A DNA stretch of 64,000 bases from Mycobacteroides abscessus ATCC 19977. GTDB taxonomy: Bacteria; Actinomycetota; Actinomycetes; Mycobacteriales; Mycobacteriaceae. Positions 54,808-63,747 of this stretch are shown one piece after another. Location of the stretch: the NCBI RefSeq assembly GCF_000069185.1, contig NC_010397.1:4836001-4900000 (forward strand). Direction: 5' to 3'. The notes under the pieces were generated by a model. The model was not told where the DNA came from. It saw only the letters and a list, made by a program, of their open reading frames with translations, and did no database searches. Each line of letters opens with the position of its first letter. Positions within the stretch are counted from its first letter, which is position 1. Both the position numbers and the translations under genes were made by a program.

Positions 54808-56466
54808 CTACCGCTCCGTGACACAGCCGTTGTCGACAGCCCAGGCTCGGTCCAACCGAACGTTCTGCAACATCCGGCGATCATGTGTCACCAGCAACAG
54901 CGCGCCGTCATAGGTTTCCAGCGCCTGCTCAAGCTGCTCGATCGCGGCCAGGTCCAAGTGGTTTGTCGGCTCATCGAGCACCAACACATTTGTGCCACAT
55001 GCCTGTAGTAGCGCCAGGCCCGCCCGGGTGCGCTCACCGGGCGACAGCTCATCGACGGTGCGCTCCACATGGTCTGCGCGCAGCCCGAATTTCGCGAGCA
55101 GGGTTCGCGCGTCGGCGGTCGACCATGCCGGCACTCTCTGCTCGAAGCGATCCACCAGCCGATCGGTGCCGGTGAAATCGGCACGTGCCTGGTCGATCTC
55201 GCCGATGGCGACGTTCGCACCCAGACTCGCACGACCCTCGTCGGGCTGCTGGCGGCCCAAGAGCAGCCGCAACAACGTGGACTTCCCTGCCCCGTTGGGA
55301 CCGGTGATACCGATTCGCTCGCCCGCGTCGACCTGAAGCGATACCGGGCCAAGGACGAACTCCCCTTGCCGCACAACGGCATTCTCGAGAGTGGCTACGA
55401 CCGCACTCGATCTGGGCGCGGCACCGATCGTGAATTCGAGCACCCACTCCTTCCGGGGTTCGACGACCTCCTCAAGGCGGGCGATCCGGCTTTCCATCTG
55501 ACGCACCTTCTGCGCCTGCTTCTCACTGGACTCGGAGGCCGCGCGGCGGCGGATCTTGTCGTTGTCCGGGGCCTTGCGGATCGCGTTGCGGACGCCCTGG
55601 CTTGACCACTCCCGTTGAATCCGGGCGCGCGCGACGAGGTCCGCCTTCTTCTCGGCAAACTCTTCGTACTGCTCGCGCCGGTGTCGTCGAGCGACCGCAC
55701 GCTCTTCCAAATAGCTCTCGTATCCGCCCCCGAAGACGGTGGTCCGGTTCTGTGCCAGGTCCAATTCGAGAACGTGGGTGACGCTGCGGGCCAAAAACTC
55801 ACGATCGTGACTCACCAGCACCACACCACCGCGCAGATCCCGGACAAAGTCCTCTAGCCGTGCCAGCCCGTCGAGGTCGAGATCGTTGGTCGGCTCATCG
55901 AGTAACACGACGTCGAACCGCGACAACACCAACGCCGCCAAACCGACACGTGCGGCTTGCCCACCCGACAGAGAAGTCATCAGGGTCGACGCCGGTCGCA
56001 CCGTGTCCGGGCCGAGGCCCACGTCGTTCAGGACCGCGGGCACCCGGTCCTCGAGGTCGGCTGCGCCGCAGGCAAGCCAGCGATCAAACGCGACAGAGTA
56101 TTCATCTGCCAGGTCTGCGCGGCCCTGCACCTGGTCTGCCAATGCCGCCGCAGCCGATTCCATCGCCTCCGTTGCCGCGATGCATCCCGTGCGGCGCGCG
56201 ATGTAGGCGGCCACCGTTTCTCCCGGTATGCGTTCATGCTCCTGTGGCAGCCACCCGATGAACGCGTCGCCGGGCGCGACGCCGACCGTTCCGGAGAGCG
56301 GTTGGAGGTCCCCTGCCAGGATTCGCAGCAGGGTGCTTTTTCCGGCGCCATTGGCACCCACGACTCCGACCACATCACCCGGCGCCACGGTCACATCGAG
56401 GCCCTCGAAGAGGGTGCGGTGCGCGAAACCCCCGGCCAGGTTCTTCGCGACAAGTGTTGCCGTCAT
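54808..56466 (-). CDS. ABC-F family ATP-binding protein
   Basis: The 552-residue protein has two nucleotide-binding domains and no membrane segments, as in ABC-F proteins that act on ribosomes. Walker A is GANGAGKST (near 37) and GPNGAGKST (near 385); signatures are SLSGGQAARVGLA and ELSPGERTRAGLA; Walker B VLLDEPTNDLDLD and VLDEPTNHLDL. A charged interdomain linker (about 260-330) is present. Some members protect ribosomes from antibiotics (Rv1473 has a similar length); that role is possible but unproven here. Confidence 0.92.
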   Translation of the reverse strand: MTATLVAKNLAGGFAHRTLFEGLDVTVAPGDVVGVVGANGAGKSTLLRILAGDLQPLSGTVGVAPGDAFIGWLPQEHERIPGETVAAYIARRTGCIAATEAMESAAAALADQVQGRADLADEYSVAFDRWLACGAADLEDRVPAVLNDVGLGPDTVRPASTLMTSLSGGQAARVGLAALVLSRFDVVLLDEPTNDLDLDGLARLEDFVRDLRGGVVLVSHDREFLARSVTHVLELDLAQNRTTVFGGGYESYLEERAVARRHRREQYEEFAEKKADLVARARIQREWSSQGVRNAIRKAPDNDKIRRRAASESSEKQAQKVRQMESRIARLEEVVEPRKEWVLEFTIGAAPRSSAVVATLENAVVRQGEFVLGPVSLQVDAGERIGITGPNGAGKSTLLRLLLGRQQPDEGRASLGANVAIGEIDQARADFTGTDRLVDRFEQRVPAWSTADARTLLAKFGLRADHVERTVDELSPGERTRAGLALLQACGTNVLVLDEPTNHLDLAAIEQLEQALETYDGALLLVTHDRRMLQNVRLDRAWAVDNGCVTER

Positions 56467-56540
56467 CGGCTCATCGTTCCATCACCATCTGGCGGTAGAA
56501 CCCGCGCACACCGGCGCTCCCGGGTTGTTAACATCACGCC

Positions 56541-57338
56541 GTGCACCACTCGTCGGCACCCGGCCGGCACAGCGGATCATCTCTCGTATCGCGGCGCGAC
56601 GCCCTCCGATACGTCTTGACCGCACCGCTGCTCGCGGGCCTGCCGGTTTTCGCCGCGCCGCAAGCAGCTGCGGATGGCCTGCGCCTGATCGACTTCACCG
56701 AGCGCCTGGTCACGCCCGAGCAGATCAAAGCGGCTGGCTACGCGGGCGCACTCGTCTACGTATCCGAGTTGCGGCCGGGTGCGGACTTCGATTTCAAACC
56801 CGTCACCCGTGACTATGCCGACGGGCTGCGTGCGGCTGGTTTGCACATCGTCAGCTGCTATCAGTACGGCAAGCCGGGCTGGCCGACCCCGTCGGACTTC
56901 ACCCGTGGCTATGACGGCGGAGTCGCCGACGCACAGACCGCACTGCGGTTACACGGTGCCGCCGGAGGGCCGGCTACCGCACCAATCTTCTTCAGTGTAG
57001 ACGAGGACATCGATGAAAGGATCTGGAAAACCCAGGCGGCCCAATGGTTCCGGGGGATCAACTCGGTGCTGGGCATTCGCCGTACCGGCATCTATGGTCA
57101 CGCTCGCGCCTGTGGCTGGGCCATCGGCGACGATGTGATCGGGCATTCAACGACAGCCGGGTACCGGTGGGCCTGGCAGACACGCGCATGGTCGGGTGGA
57201 GTGCGTGAGCCCGCCGCGGTGCTGTACCAAACCGCGGTCAACACCGCATCCAATCCCGGCCCTCTCATCGGCGACGTACATGTTGACGTCGACGATGTTC
57301 TAGCAACAGATTTCGGGCAGTGGTCGCTATCCCGGTGA
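56541..57338 (+). CDS. Tat-exported DUF1906 (Rv2525c-like) protein
   Basis: The 265-residue protein has a twin-arginine signal (VSRRDALRYVLTAPLLAGLPVFAAPQAAA) followed by a DUF1906 domain with a glycoside-hydrolase-like TIM barrel: LRLIDFTERLVTPEQIKAAGY, PIFFSVDEDIDE and GIYGHARACGWA. The Rv2525c family is cell-wall associated and its substrate is unsettled. The GTG start is the first that keeps the twin Arg within a normal signal length. It diverges from the ABC-F gene. Confidence 0.85.
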   Translation: MHHSSAPGRHSGSSLVSRRDALRYVLTAPLLAGLPVFAAPQAAADGLRLIDFTERLVTPEQIKAAGYAGALVYVSELRPGADFDFKPVTRDYADGLRAAGLHIVSCYQYGKPGWPTPSDFTRGYDGGVADAQTALRLHGAAGGPATAPIFFSVDEDIDERIWKTQAAQWFRGINSVLGIRRTGIYGHARACGWAIGDDVIGHSTTAGYRWAWQTRAWSGGVREPAAVLYQTAVNTASNPGPLIGDVHVDVDDVLATDFGQWSLSR

Positions 57339-57443
57339 AACCGGAAGATCGCAGCTCCTAGTCGCCAACACGGCTACGGCCCGATGTTTCAGATATCAAG
57401 CACCGCAACCACGCTACCCGTCCACGCACAGGGACCCCACCAT

Positions 57444-57471
57444 TTGAAGGAAGGTTACGCTAACCTACATT
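57444..57471 (+). promoter_or_regulatory. Promoter with IdeR-like iron box before the PPE gene
   Basis: TTGAAG (57444-57449) and TACATT (57466-57471) are spaced 16 bases apart as -35 and -10. The spacer is an inverted repeat AGGTTACGCTAACCT (57452-57466). Aligned to the 19-base IdeR consensus TTAGGTTAGGCTAACCTAA, the stretch 57450-57468 matches 15 of 19 bases. Binding between -35 and -10 would repress when iron is plentiful. The rest of 57339-57617 holds no gene. Confidence 0.65.
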
Positions 57472-57617
57472 GACTGGCCCGATCTCGTAGGCGCGGTCAG
57501 CGAGCACTGGAGAGGAGACGCCAGGAAGCCCGCCCGTGGCCCTGGAAACCGGTCAATGACGACTAGCGAAATTGGTTCCCCCACAATCGGTTCAATGGGC
57601 GATACGGGCAACCCATC

Positions 57618-59108
57618 ATGACAGCTCCGGTATGGATGGCAGCTCCCCCGGAGGTACATTCGGCCTTGCTCAGCAGCGGTCCCGGTCCCGGCTCACTATT
57701 CGCGGCGGCCGACGCCTGGCGCTCGTTGAGCACGGAATACTCCTCGGCCGCAAACGAACTCACTACTACGCTCGGTTCAGTGCGAGCCGGCGTGTGGGAT
57801 GGCGCCAGCGCTGAGCAATATCAGACAGCGCATGTGCCCTACCTGAGCTGGTTGCACGAGACCAGCGCGGTCAGTGCCGGCGTCGCCGCCCAAACCGAGA
57901 CCGCGGCAACGGCATACAGTGAAGCGCTCGCAACCATGCCCACCCTTGGTGAGCTCGCCGCGAACCACGCGACACACGGCGCCTTGGTTGCCACCAATTT
58001 CTTTGGTATCAACACCATTCCGATTGCGGTGAACGAGGCCGACTACATCCGGATGTGGATACAGGCCGCTACCGTCATGAGCACCTATCAGGCCGTCTCG
58101 GAATCCTCGGTCTCGGCGGCGCCGCCAACCTCCCCTGCGCCGCCCGTGCTGTCACCGGACAGTGGCGCTGCCGCACGGACCGCGGCCCAGGACGCAACAA
58201 AGCCGCCACCCATCGTGCCCGATCCGAACGATCCCATTGAAATGTTGCTGAAGAACTCCCAGCACTTCCTCGGCATGTACCGCGCGCTCAAGGGACTGAT
58301 CACCGATCCTGTGGGCACCATCGTCCGGATCATCATCGATTTCTCCACCAACCCGGCGGCCGCCATCGTGACATGGACGCCCCTCTTCTACGTGTTCGCC
58401 TACGCTGCAACGTTTGCCGTGATGGGCACGCCGATCTACGCGGCAATCATGGGTCCAGCGGCGGGGATCTCGATCCCCCTCGCCATCACGCTGGCGAGCC
58501 TGTCGCAGATGCCCGAGGCTCCGCCGGTCGACGCACCTGCCGAAACAGTCCCGGCGCGCATCGATCAGCCGCACGCGGTGGCGATGGGCGGCGCACCGGC
58601 TCCCACGGCGAGCACTGCGGCACCCACACCGACAACTACTTCCCCGGCCACGCCGGGCTCTGCGCCGGCGCCCACGCCACCGCCCGCCGGTGCCGAAGGC
58701 TTGGGATACGCCGTCCGTGGTGACGGTCCCGGATTCGGCTTCGGGCCGACCATCGGCGCGAGCACCGGAGCCACGGCTCACGCACCCAGCAGTGCAGTGT
58801 CTGCCGCAGCCGCATTGGCCTGCAATCCGGCAACGGGCAAGAGCCGCAGGCGGCGACGGCGCACCATCGACGATCGCGGATACCGCCACGAGTACGCCAC
58901 CATGGATGACCACACCCCCACCGGGCCCCAAGATCCAGTCACTGCTGTGGCCTCCGGTACGGGCGCGGGGCGGCTGGGCTTCGCCGGAGTTCACACCGCG
59001 ACAACCGCGGTCGAAGCCACCGGGCTTTCCACCCTGGACGGGGATGCCGAGAACCGGACCATCCCGATGCTGCCGGGAACCTGGGACGTTACCGATGATG
59101 ATCGCTGA
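57618..59108 (+). CDS. PPE family protein, PPE4-like
   Basis: The 496-residue protein has the 180-residue PPE domain: [23 protein letters not shown] at the start, [10 protein letters not shown] and the signature [21 protein letters not shown]. The long C-terminal half has hydrophobic segments (about 240-300), a Pro/Ala/Thr linker, a basic RRRRRR stretch and the late PMLPGTWDV. These features match what I recall of PPE4, the PPE secreted by ESX-3, the iron-linked type VII system. No PE gene or ESX-3 component is adjacent. The IdeR-like box upstream suggests iron control. Confidence 0.85.
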   Translation: MTAPVWMAAPPEVHSALLSSGPGPGSLFAAADAWRSLSTEYSSAANELTTTLGSVRAGVWDGASAEQYQTAHVPYLSWLHETSAVSAGVAAQTETAATAYSEALATMPTLGELAANHATHGALVATNFFGINTIPIAVNEADYIRMWIQAATVMSTYQAVSESSVSAAPPTSPAPPVLSPDSGAAARTAAQDATKPPPIVPDPNDPIEMLLKNSQHFLGMYRALKGLITDPVGTIVRIIIDFSTNPAAAIVTWTPLFYVFAYAATFAVMGTPIYAAIMGPAAGISIPLAITLASLSQMPEAPPVDAPAETVPARIDQPHAVAMGGAPAPTASTAAPTPTTTSPATPGSAPAPTPPPAGAEGLGYAVRGDGPGFGFGPTIGASTGATAHAPSSAVSAAAALACNPATGKSRRRRRRTIDDRGYRHEYATMDDHTPTGPQDPVTAVASGTGAGRLGFAGVHTATTAVEATGLSTLDGDAENRTIPMLPGTWDVTDDDR

Positions 59109-59193
59109 TGTTTTGAACCAACTCAAATGGGTATCTCACCGAGGCGCGAGCCAAGGTGGCCGCTGACGAGTCCTGAATAAGGAGCGCAGCATC

Positions 59194-59349
59194 ATGATCA
59201 TTCTCGGTGTTCTGCTGGCTGTCCTCGGATACGTTCTTGCTGTCCCCATCTTGGAGACGGTGGGGCTGGTCCTTATCGTGGCCGGCGCCATCTTATGGAT
59301 ACTCGGGGCGGTGGGCAGGCCAGTCGCGGGCCGTAAGGTGTGGTTCTGA
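59194..59349 (+). CDS. DUF6131 small membrane protein
   Basis: A 51-residue protein (MIILGVLLAVLGYVL...) with two hydrophobic segments separated by a short turn and ending GRKVWF. AAGGAG lies eleven bases before the ATG at 59194. It matches the short mycobacterial DUF6131 family. Its stop is directly followed by the ATG of the DoxX gene, so they are co-translated. Confidence 0.75.
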   Translation: MIILGVLLAVLGYVLAVPILETVGLVLIVAGAILWILGAVGRPVAGRKVWF

Positions 59350-60141
59350 ATGTTGGTGCGGCACATAGCCCGACCGATGCTCGGGTCCATCTTCATCGTC
59401 GCGGGCGCTGACGGCCTCACCCGCCCGTCCGCATCCGTGGCCGCAACCGAACCGCTGGTCAGCAGTCTGCTGGAACACACCCCGGAATCCGCCCGCCGCT
59501 ATCTGCCCAGTGATCCGCAGACCTACGTACGAATCCACGGCGCCACGCAGCTGGCCGCCGGTCTGGCGCTGGCAAGCGGAAAGCTACCGCGGATCTCGGC
59601 ATGGGTGCTCGCCGGCACTCTGGTACCTGCGACGCTGACCGACCAGGCGTACTGGCGTCAAACCGATCCGGCCCTCAAGTTGCAGCAGAAAACGCATTTC
59701 TGGAAGAACATCTCCATCTTGGGCGGTTTGATCATCGCCGGCATCGACACCGAGGGACGCCCGGGCCTATCGTGGCGTGCCCGCCGGGCGGCCCGTGACG
59801 CCGTGGCCGCGGTGACCTCTGCACTCCCCGGAGTGGAGCAGACCTCACAATCCCTCGGGGCGAAGACCCTGGAGCTGGGAGAGGCCACGCGCGAACGGAT
59901 TCCGGATCTCGTCGAACACGCGCGTGAACGCGGCGCCGAGATCGCCGAAACCGCTCAACGACGGGGCAGCCAATTCGCGGAGACCGCCTCGCGCCGAGGA
60001 AGCGAACTCGCGGAACGGCTCTCCGAGCGCGGCAGCGAGCTGGCCAGCGCGGCCGAAAAGGGCAGGCACCAGGTCGAGGCGCTTGCCGCCGACCCGCCAC
60101 CTCGCGTTCGCAGGTTCGTGCACGCGTTCATTCGCCGCTAG
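59350..60141 (+). CDS. DoxX family membrane protein with C-terminal 11-residue repeats
   Basis: The 263-residue protein has a DoxX domain (about 1-135, four membrane segments; MLVRHIARPMLGSIFIVAG) followed by a helical tail. From about residue 192 the tail has four to five 11-residue repeats of the type ERGAEIAETAQ, RRGSQFAETAS, RRGSELAERLS, ERGSELASAAE. Such repeats form amphipathic helices that lie along membranes. The start abuts the DUF6131 stop. DoxX proteins are linked to redox partners; none is adjacent here. Confidence 0.82.
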   Translation: MLVRHIARPMLGSIFIVAGADGLTRPSASVAATEPLVSSLLEHTPESARRYLPSDPQTYVRIHGATQLAAGLALASGKLPRISAWVLAGTLVPATLTDQAYWRQTDPALKLQQKTHFWKNISILGGLIIAGIDTEGRPGLSWRARRAARDAVAAVTSALPGVEQTSQSLGAKTLELGEATRERIPDLVEHARERGAEIAETAQRRGSQFAETASRRGSELAERLSERGSELASAAEKGRHQVEALAADPPPRVRRFVHAFIRR

Positions 60142-60147
60142 ACGCGC

Positions 60148-60327
60148 CTACCTTCGGGCGGCCGACAGCCCTTCCGCGGCACGCACGGATAAGGCAACGC
60201 GTGGGCCTCCGCCGACCGGTTCGGCTTCCACATAGGGAAATGGCGAATAGCGGATGACCCGAATCGTGAAGGTGGCCCACGTGCCATCGGCTCCACGGCG
60301 CCGAAAGGTGCTACCGATTTCAATCAT
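60148..60327 (-). CDS. Small hypothetical protein
   Basis: A 59-residue protein (MIEIGSTFRRRGADGTWATF...) starting at 60327 with GAGGAGAGACC just upstream. It looks strand-rich and soluble and has no motif I recognise. It ends six bases from the convergent DoxX gene. The good ribosome site is the main support. Confidence 0.5.
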   Translation of the reverse strand: MIEIGSTFRRRGADGTWATFTIRVIRYSPFPYVEAEPVGGGPRVALSVRAAEGLSAARR

Positions 60328-60435
60328 GGGTCTCTCCTCGTGGGGCCTGAAGTGGTATTCGTGACGCAATGAATACCCGGGCTCCGCGAAATCAAACCGC
60401 CGAGGGCCCCGCCCTGTTAGACCATGTCAGCCCGC

Positions 60436-61164
60436 TCAAACACCCGCAAAACCCATACCGCACAGGACGGTGTCGACGTGATCGTGGTAGAGCGCATCAC
60501 TGTCCGCGACAAGATCACCGAGGCTGCCAAAGACCTCACCGGCAAGGTATCCGGTGATCGAGGCCCAGGCGAAGATCCCAATGCCAATAATCGCTGGATC
60601 GATCGGCGGGGCTGTGTCTTCGCCGAACATCGCGACAAGAAGGGGCCCCGGAGCCGAGGGCCGAAACCTCGTCCGCCGCGGGACGGCCTCGCCGGCGGCT
60701 ACCGCCCTGAGATAAGCATCCATGAAGGAGGCAATGACTCTCATTGCGGCAGGACCGGTTTCAGCTGGCTGAGCAGCATAACCCGGTATGGGGGTTCCGC
60801 TGAGCAGTGCGAAATCGCCGGGATGAGCAAGAGCCCAGCGCCGGGCGGCGACGAAGGCCGCCCGCAGTCTGGCGGCCGAATCAGACTCGGGCGCCGCCTT
60901 TTGCCCGTCACTCATCGCTTGGGCAAGAGCGCCGTTGGCGTCAACGCATAGTGCCGTGATCAAGGCCGCCTGTGTCTCGAAGTAGCGGAACAGCGCGGCG
61001 GGCGCCATGCCCATCTCCCGAGCGATCCCGCGCAACGACAATGCTCCCGTTCCACCGTCTGCGAGCTGCCTGCGCGCGAGCGCCTTGATCTCGTCCGTTG
61101 TCTGCGCGCGCTGGCGAGCCCGCCGCGTCGCCGGCACATCCGCAGCATTCGTCCGGGTCGGCAC
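60436..61164 (-). CDS. TetR/AcrR family regulator
   Basis: The 242-residue protein has an N-terminal head (about 20-66; LRGIAREMGMAPAALFRYF) and a TetR_C ligand domain with WASITGYLAGEVFGSLGDL. It is on the same strand as the MDMPI-family and MerB-like genes and 57 bases downstream of them. Its target is not clear; the palindrome at 62823 before the SDR gene is one candidate. Confidence 0.85.
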   Translation of the reverse strand: MPTRTNAADVPATRRARQRAQTTDEIKALARRQLADGGTGALSLRGIAREMGMAPAALFRYFETQAALITALCVDANGALAQAMSDGQKAAPESDSAARLRAAFVAARRWALAHPGDFALLSGTPIPGYAAQPAETGPAAMRVIASFMDAYLRAVAAGEAVPRRTRFRPSAPGPLLVAMFGEDTAPPIDPAIIGIGIFAWASITGYLAGEVFGSLGDLVADSDALYHDHVDTVLCGMGFAGV

Positions 61165-61221
61165 ATCAAGTCCTCGGTTGGAGACATCGGTTGAACAGCC
61201 AGTGTAGGAAGAGGGCCGACG

Positions 61222-61845
61222 CTAGTCGCCGTCGAGCCGGGTACGGAGTATCTCCACTCCCGGCCCGTCAAGCTGGGCCAGCGCGGCGGGGCGGCCGCCC
61301 ACAGCCATCACAATCGCCTCACCTGGCCCGTGGACCTCGGGCCCGGTGCCGTCGGTCCACTGGATGTCAGTCGCAGTCCATCGCAACCCCTTGAGCCGTC
61401 GCTTGGGATTGATGAACGGGTCCGGGTTGTCCAACACCATCCGCAATGTGCCCTCGGGAACCGTCCGGAGACGGTTCAACGGGCGTCGGATATCTTGCTG
61501 ATGAATAAGCAGGTCGGCAAGGACCAGCTTGGGCTGGATCCTGGCCGAATAGCTTCTCGCGATGGTGGCTTCGAAAGCGGCGAGCAACTCCTCGGTCGAC
61601 CACCCTCGTGCCCGATCCAGGTAAAGCCGGTTCAGCCGGTCTGCCGAACCGCGCACTCGAATGACCTCGCTGCCGTAACGGAGCAACGGGGTTCCGTCGT
61701 ACAGCACATGGGCCACCACATCTCGCACGCGCCAGCCGGCGCACAGCGACGGTGACTCCCACTCTTGGGGCGTCAGTTCGCGCAAGAGCGCGGCGAGATC
61801 GCGCTTCTCCTGCTGCACCATCGCGTATACCCGGGCCCGTGACAT
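61222..61845 (-). CDS. Maleylpyruvate isomerase family (mycothiol-dependent/DinB-like) protein
   Basis: The 207-residue protein has the MDMPI_N/DinB-like helical bundle with metal-type WRVRDVVAHVL near residue 45-55 and a later LVLADLLIHQQDIRRPL with two His. The family uses mycothiol or related thiols. The start at 61845 is fixed by AAGGAGGT; upstream frame to 62388 lies over the MerB-like gene. It follows that gene by 23 bases, so the two form an operon. Confidence 0.85.
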   Translation of the reverse strand: MSRARVYAMVQQEKRDLAALLRELTPQEWESPSLCAGWRVRDVVAHVLYDGTPLLRYGSEVIRVRGSADRLNRLYLDRARGWSTEELLAAFEATIARSYSARIQPKLVLADLLIHQQDIRRPLNRLRTVPEGTLRMVLDNPDPFINPKRRLKGLRWTATDIQWTDGTGPEVHGPGEAIVMAVGGRPAALAQLDGPGVEILRTRLDGD

Positions 61846-61868
61846 CGGTACCTCCTTGCTCTGATTGC

Positions 61869-62714
61869 TCACCGGAATCGCAGACGAATGAAGTTGCCCA
61901 TCCCATTGCGTCGCCAATCCGAAAGCATCTTTGGCGTAGGAAGCCAGAATGGGTCCGGCACATGGAGCCCGAGCCGGGTGGTACGGGTAAGCCCCATCAT
62001 CCGCATCTGTCGCGCCAATGTCAGCACTGGCAGCGTGGGCTGATAGTCGTAGCGGTGCCTTCCCTGCCCGATCGAACCGGTTATCAGGCAAGCCATTTGC
62101 TCCGGTGAACGTGTGATCCCCCCGATCTCGGGGTGTGCGGCTCTCCACTGGGTGACGGCGTCCTCCGACACAAAGAAGCTGTTGTAGTCGCACCAGCCGG
62201 CCACCCGATGAGGCATCTCGCGAACCGGATACGCAAGGTGTACTCGCAATGTGCGGGGTGTGTAGTCGACCAGAAAGCCGTCGCGCCCGACCAACCGCAC
62301 AGGCGCTTTGGTCTGCCGACATACCGAGTCGACGATCACTTCTGAACCCGGAAACTGCCCCGATATGGCACACGCCTCGACAGCGCATTCGGCGTACCAG
62401 TTCTGCTGGCCCGCAACAGTTACCGCGTAGTGGTTTCTGAATGCCGCGAACGGCCGCGCATAGACCAGTTCGCCAAGCGGAGGCTGCGGCTCGATCAGTA
62501 CCTCGTCCTGGAAGGTCGGCGCCCCCGCGTGCTCTTCGTCTTGGAGCGCCACGCAGATTGCGCCTTCCAGGTCACGCATGAGTCGTGCCATTTCAGCCTT
62601 CGACATTGCGAACTCGGCGAGCAGTTCCGCCATCGTAGGCGCGGTGCCACGGCTCATGATCTCGGTCATGATGCGCCGCCGGACCGACCGGGCACGCTCG
62701 CTGAGCTCCGCCAT
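61869..62714 (-). CDS. Alkylmercury lyase (MerB)-like protein
   Basis: The 281-residue protein has an N-terminal helix-turn-helix-like part (about 25-50) and a MerB-type domain. The MerB cysteines Cys96, Cys117 and Cys159 align with Cys110 (YAECAVEA), Cys132 (DSVCRQT) and Cys175 (AGWCDYN) with nearly the same spacing; catalytic Asp99 corresponds to Glu113. A late FFVSEDAVTQWRAAHP also fits MerB. True MerB splits C-Hg bonds; this homologue could do that or have another role. ACGGAGGT precedes the ATG. No merA or merR is seen. Confidence 0.72.
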   Translation of the reverse strand: MAELSERARSVRRRIMTEIMSRGTAPTMAELLAEFAMSKAEMARLMRDLEGAICVALQDEEHAGAPTFQDEVLIEPQPPLGELVYARPFAAFRNHYAVTVAGQQNWYAECAVEACAISGQFPGSEVIVDSVCRQTKAPVRLVGRDGFLVDYTPRTLRVHLAYPVREMPHRVAGWCDYNSFFVSEDAVTQWRAAHPEIGGITRSPEQMACLITGSIGQGRHRYDYQPTLPVLTLARQMRMMGLTRTTRLGLHVPDPFWLPTPKMLSDWRRNGMGNFIRLRFR

Positions 62715-62822
62715 GCATACACCTCCGTAAGTGAACGATGATCACTGTTTGATCGCCGATCACGATAGCGGCATGTTCACCGTGTGACAACCCACTCGGG
62801 CCGGCTCTTCGGCAAATCGGTA

Positions 62823-62842
62823 ATATGACCGTATGGTCATAT
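62823..62842. promoter_or_regulatory. Palindromic operator before the SDR gene
   Basis: ATATGACC-GTAT-GGTCATAT is a perfect 8-base inverted repeat with a 4-base spacer, 39 bases before the GTG start used for the SDR. It is a typical TetR-type operator. The 108 bases between it and the MerB-like start hold no gene. Confidence 0.65.
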
Positions 62843-62881
62843 CCATATCGAGGTGACCTGCCGTCACGTGAGAGGGTCCCC

Positions 62882-63715
62882 GTGTCCATTCGTCGTACCG
62901 TCCAAGAGTTTGTGCAGCGCCGCACGTTGCTTCCCGATCGGATCGACTCCCTGATCGCCGGCCCGGGCCGTGACGTCCGCGGGTTGACCGTCGTAGTCAC
63001 CGGAGCGTCCGCCGGGATCGGCCGTGAGAGCGTCCTGCAACTGCGCGACCAGGGCGCGCGAGTGATCGGAGTGGCCCGCCGTGCCGATGAACTCAAGGCA
63101 CTCGCGGCCGAGACCGGCTGCGAATGGCACACGTGCGATCTGTCCCACCAGGACCAGATCGCACGGTTGTTGGAGGAACTCACCGAGCAAGGGGTCGACG
63201 TACTGGTGAACAATGCCGGGCATTCCATCCGCCGCCGCATTGTCGATGCGTCCGATCGATTGCACGATTACCAGCGCACCATGGCGCTGAACTACTTCGC
63301 CGCAGTGCAGCTGAGTCTGGGTTTGTTGCCCGGAATGATCGAGCGGGGCCGCGGTCAATTTGTCAACGTATGCACATGGGCCCTGCACGCCAACACATTT
63401 CCGAGATTCTCCGCGTACGCGGCCTCGAAAAGCGCGCTAGCTATTTTCGGGCGCAGCCTCAACGCGGAGCGCCCGCATCCCGGAGTGCACGCGACCAACG
63501 TGCACTTCCCGCTGGTGCGTACCGAAATGATCACTCCCACAGAGGAATACAATGATGCTGCGGCACTATCCGCCCAGGAAGCCGGGCGTTGGATCATGCG
63601 CGCGGTGACCCATCAGCCCGTGGAGATCAGTCCCGCCGTGCTGCGCGCGGTGCTACCGACAATCGATCTACTGTCACCGACCGCGTCGGACAGCACCATC
63701 GCATCACTCACGTAG
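62882..63715 (+). CDS. Short-chain dehydrogenase/reductase
   Basis: The 277-residue protein has cofactor motif GASAGIG (41-47), NNAGHS (110-115) and the Tyr179-x3-Lys183 pair (AYAASKSALA). At the usual catalytic Ser position the sequence reads VNVCTW, so Ser is absent and Thr165 may replace it. It resembles the SDRs of acyl-lipid metabolism in mycobacteria. The GTG at 62882 follows GAGAGGG; the ATG at 62825 lies inside the operator and is rejected. Confidence 0.82.
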   Translation: MSIRRTVQEFVQRRTLLPDRIDSLIAGPGRDVRGLTVVVTGASAGIGRESVLQLRDQGARVIGVARRADELKALAAETGCEWHTCDLSHQDQIARLLEELTEQGVDVLVNNAGHSIRRRIVDASDRLHDYQRTMALNYFAAVQLSLGLLPGMIERGRGQFVNVCTWALHANTFPRFSAYAASKSALAIFGRSLNAERPHPGVHATNVHFPLVRTEMITPTEEYNDAAALSAQEAGRWIMRAVTHQPVEISPAVLRAVLPTIDLLSPTASDSTIASLT

Positions 63716-63747
63716 GCACCGGCCCCTCGCTGAAGCACCCCGCTCAT

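Noticed and set aside
54808..56466. A WhiB7-type antibiotic-responsive leader before the ABC-F gene
   Set aside because: No leader peptide or AT-rich element next to the promoter is seen in the short divergent gap.
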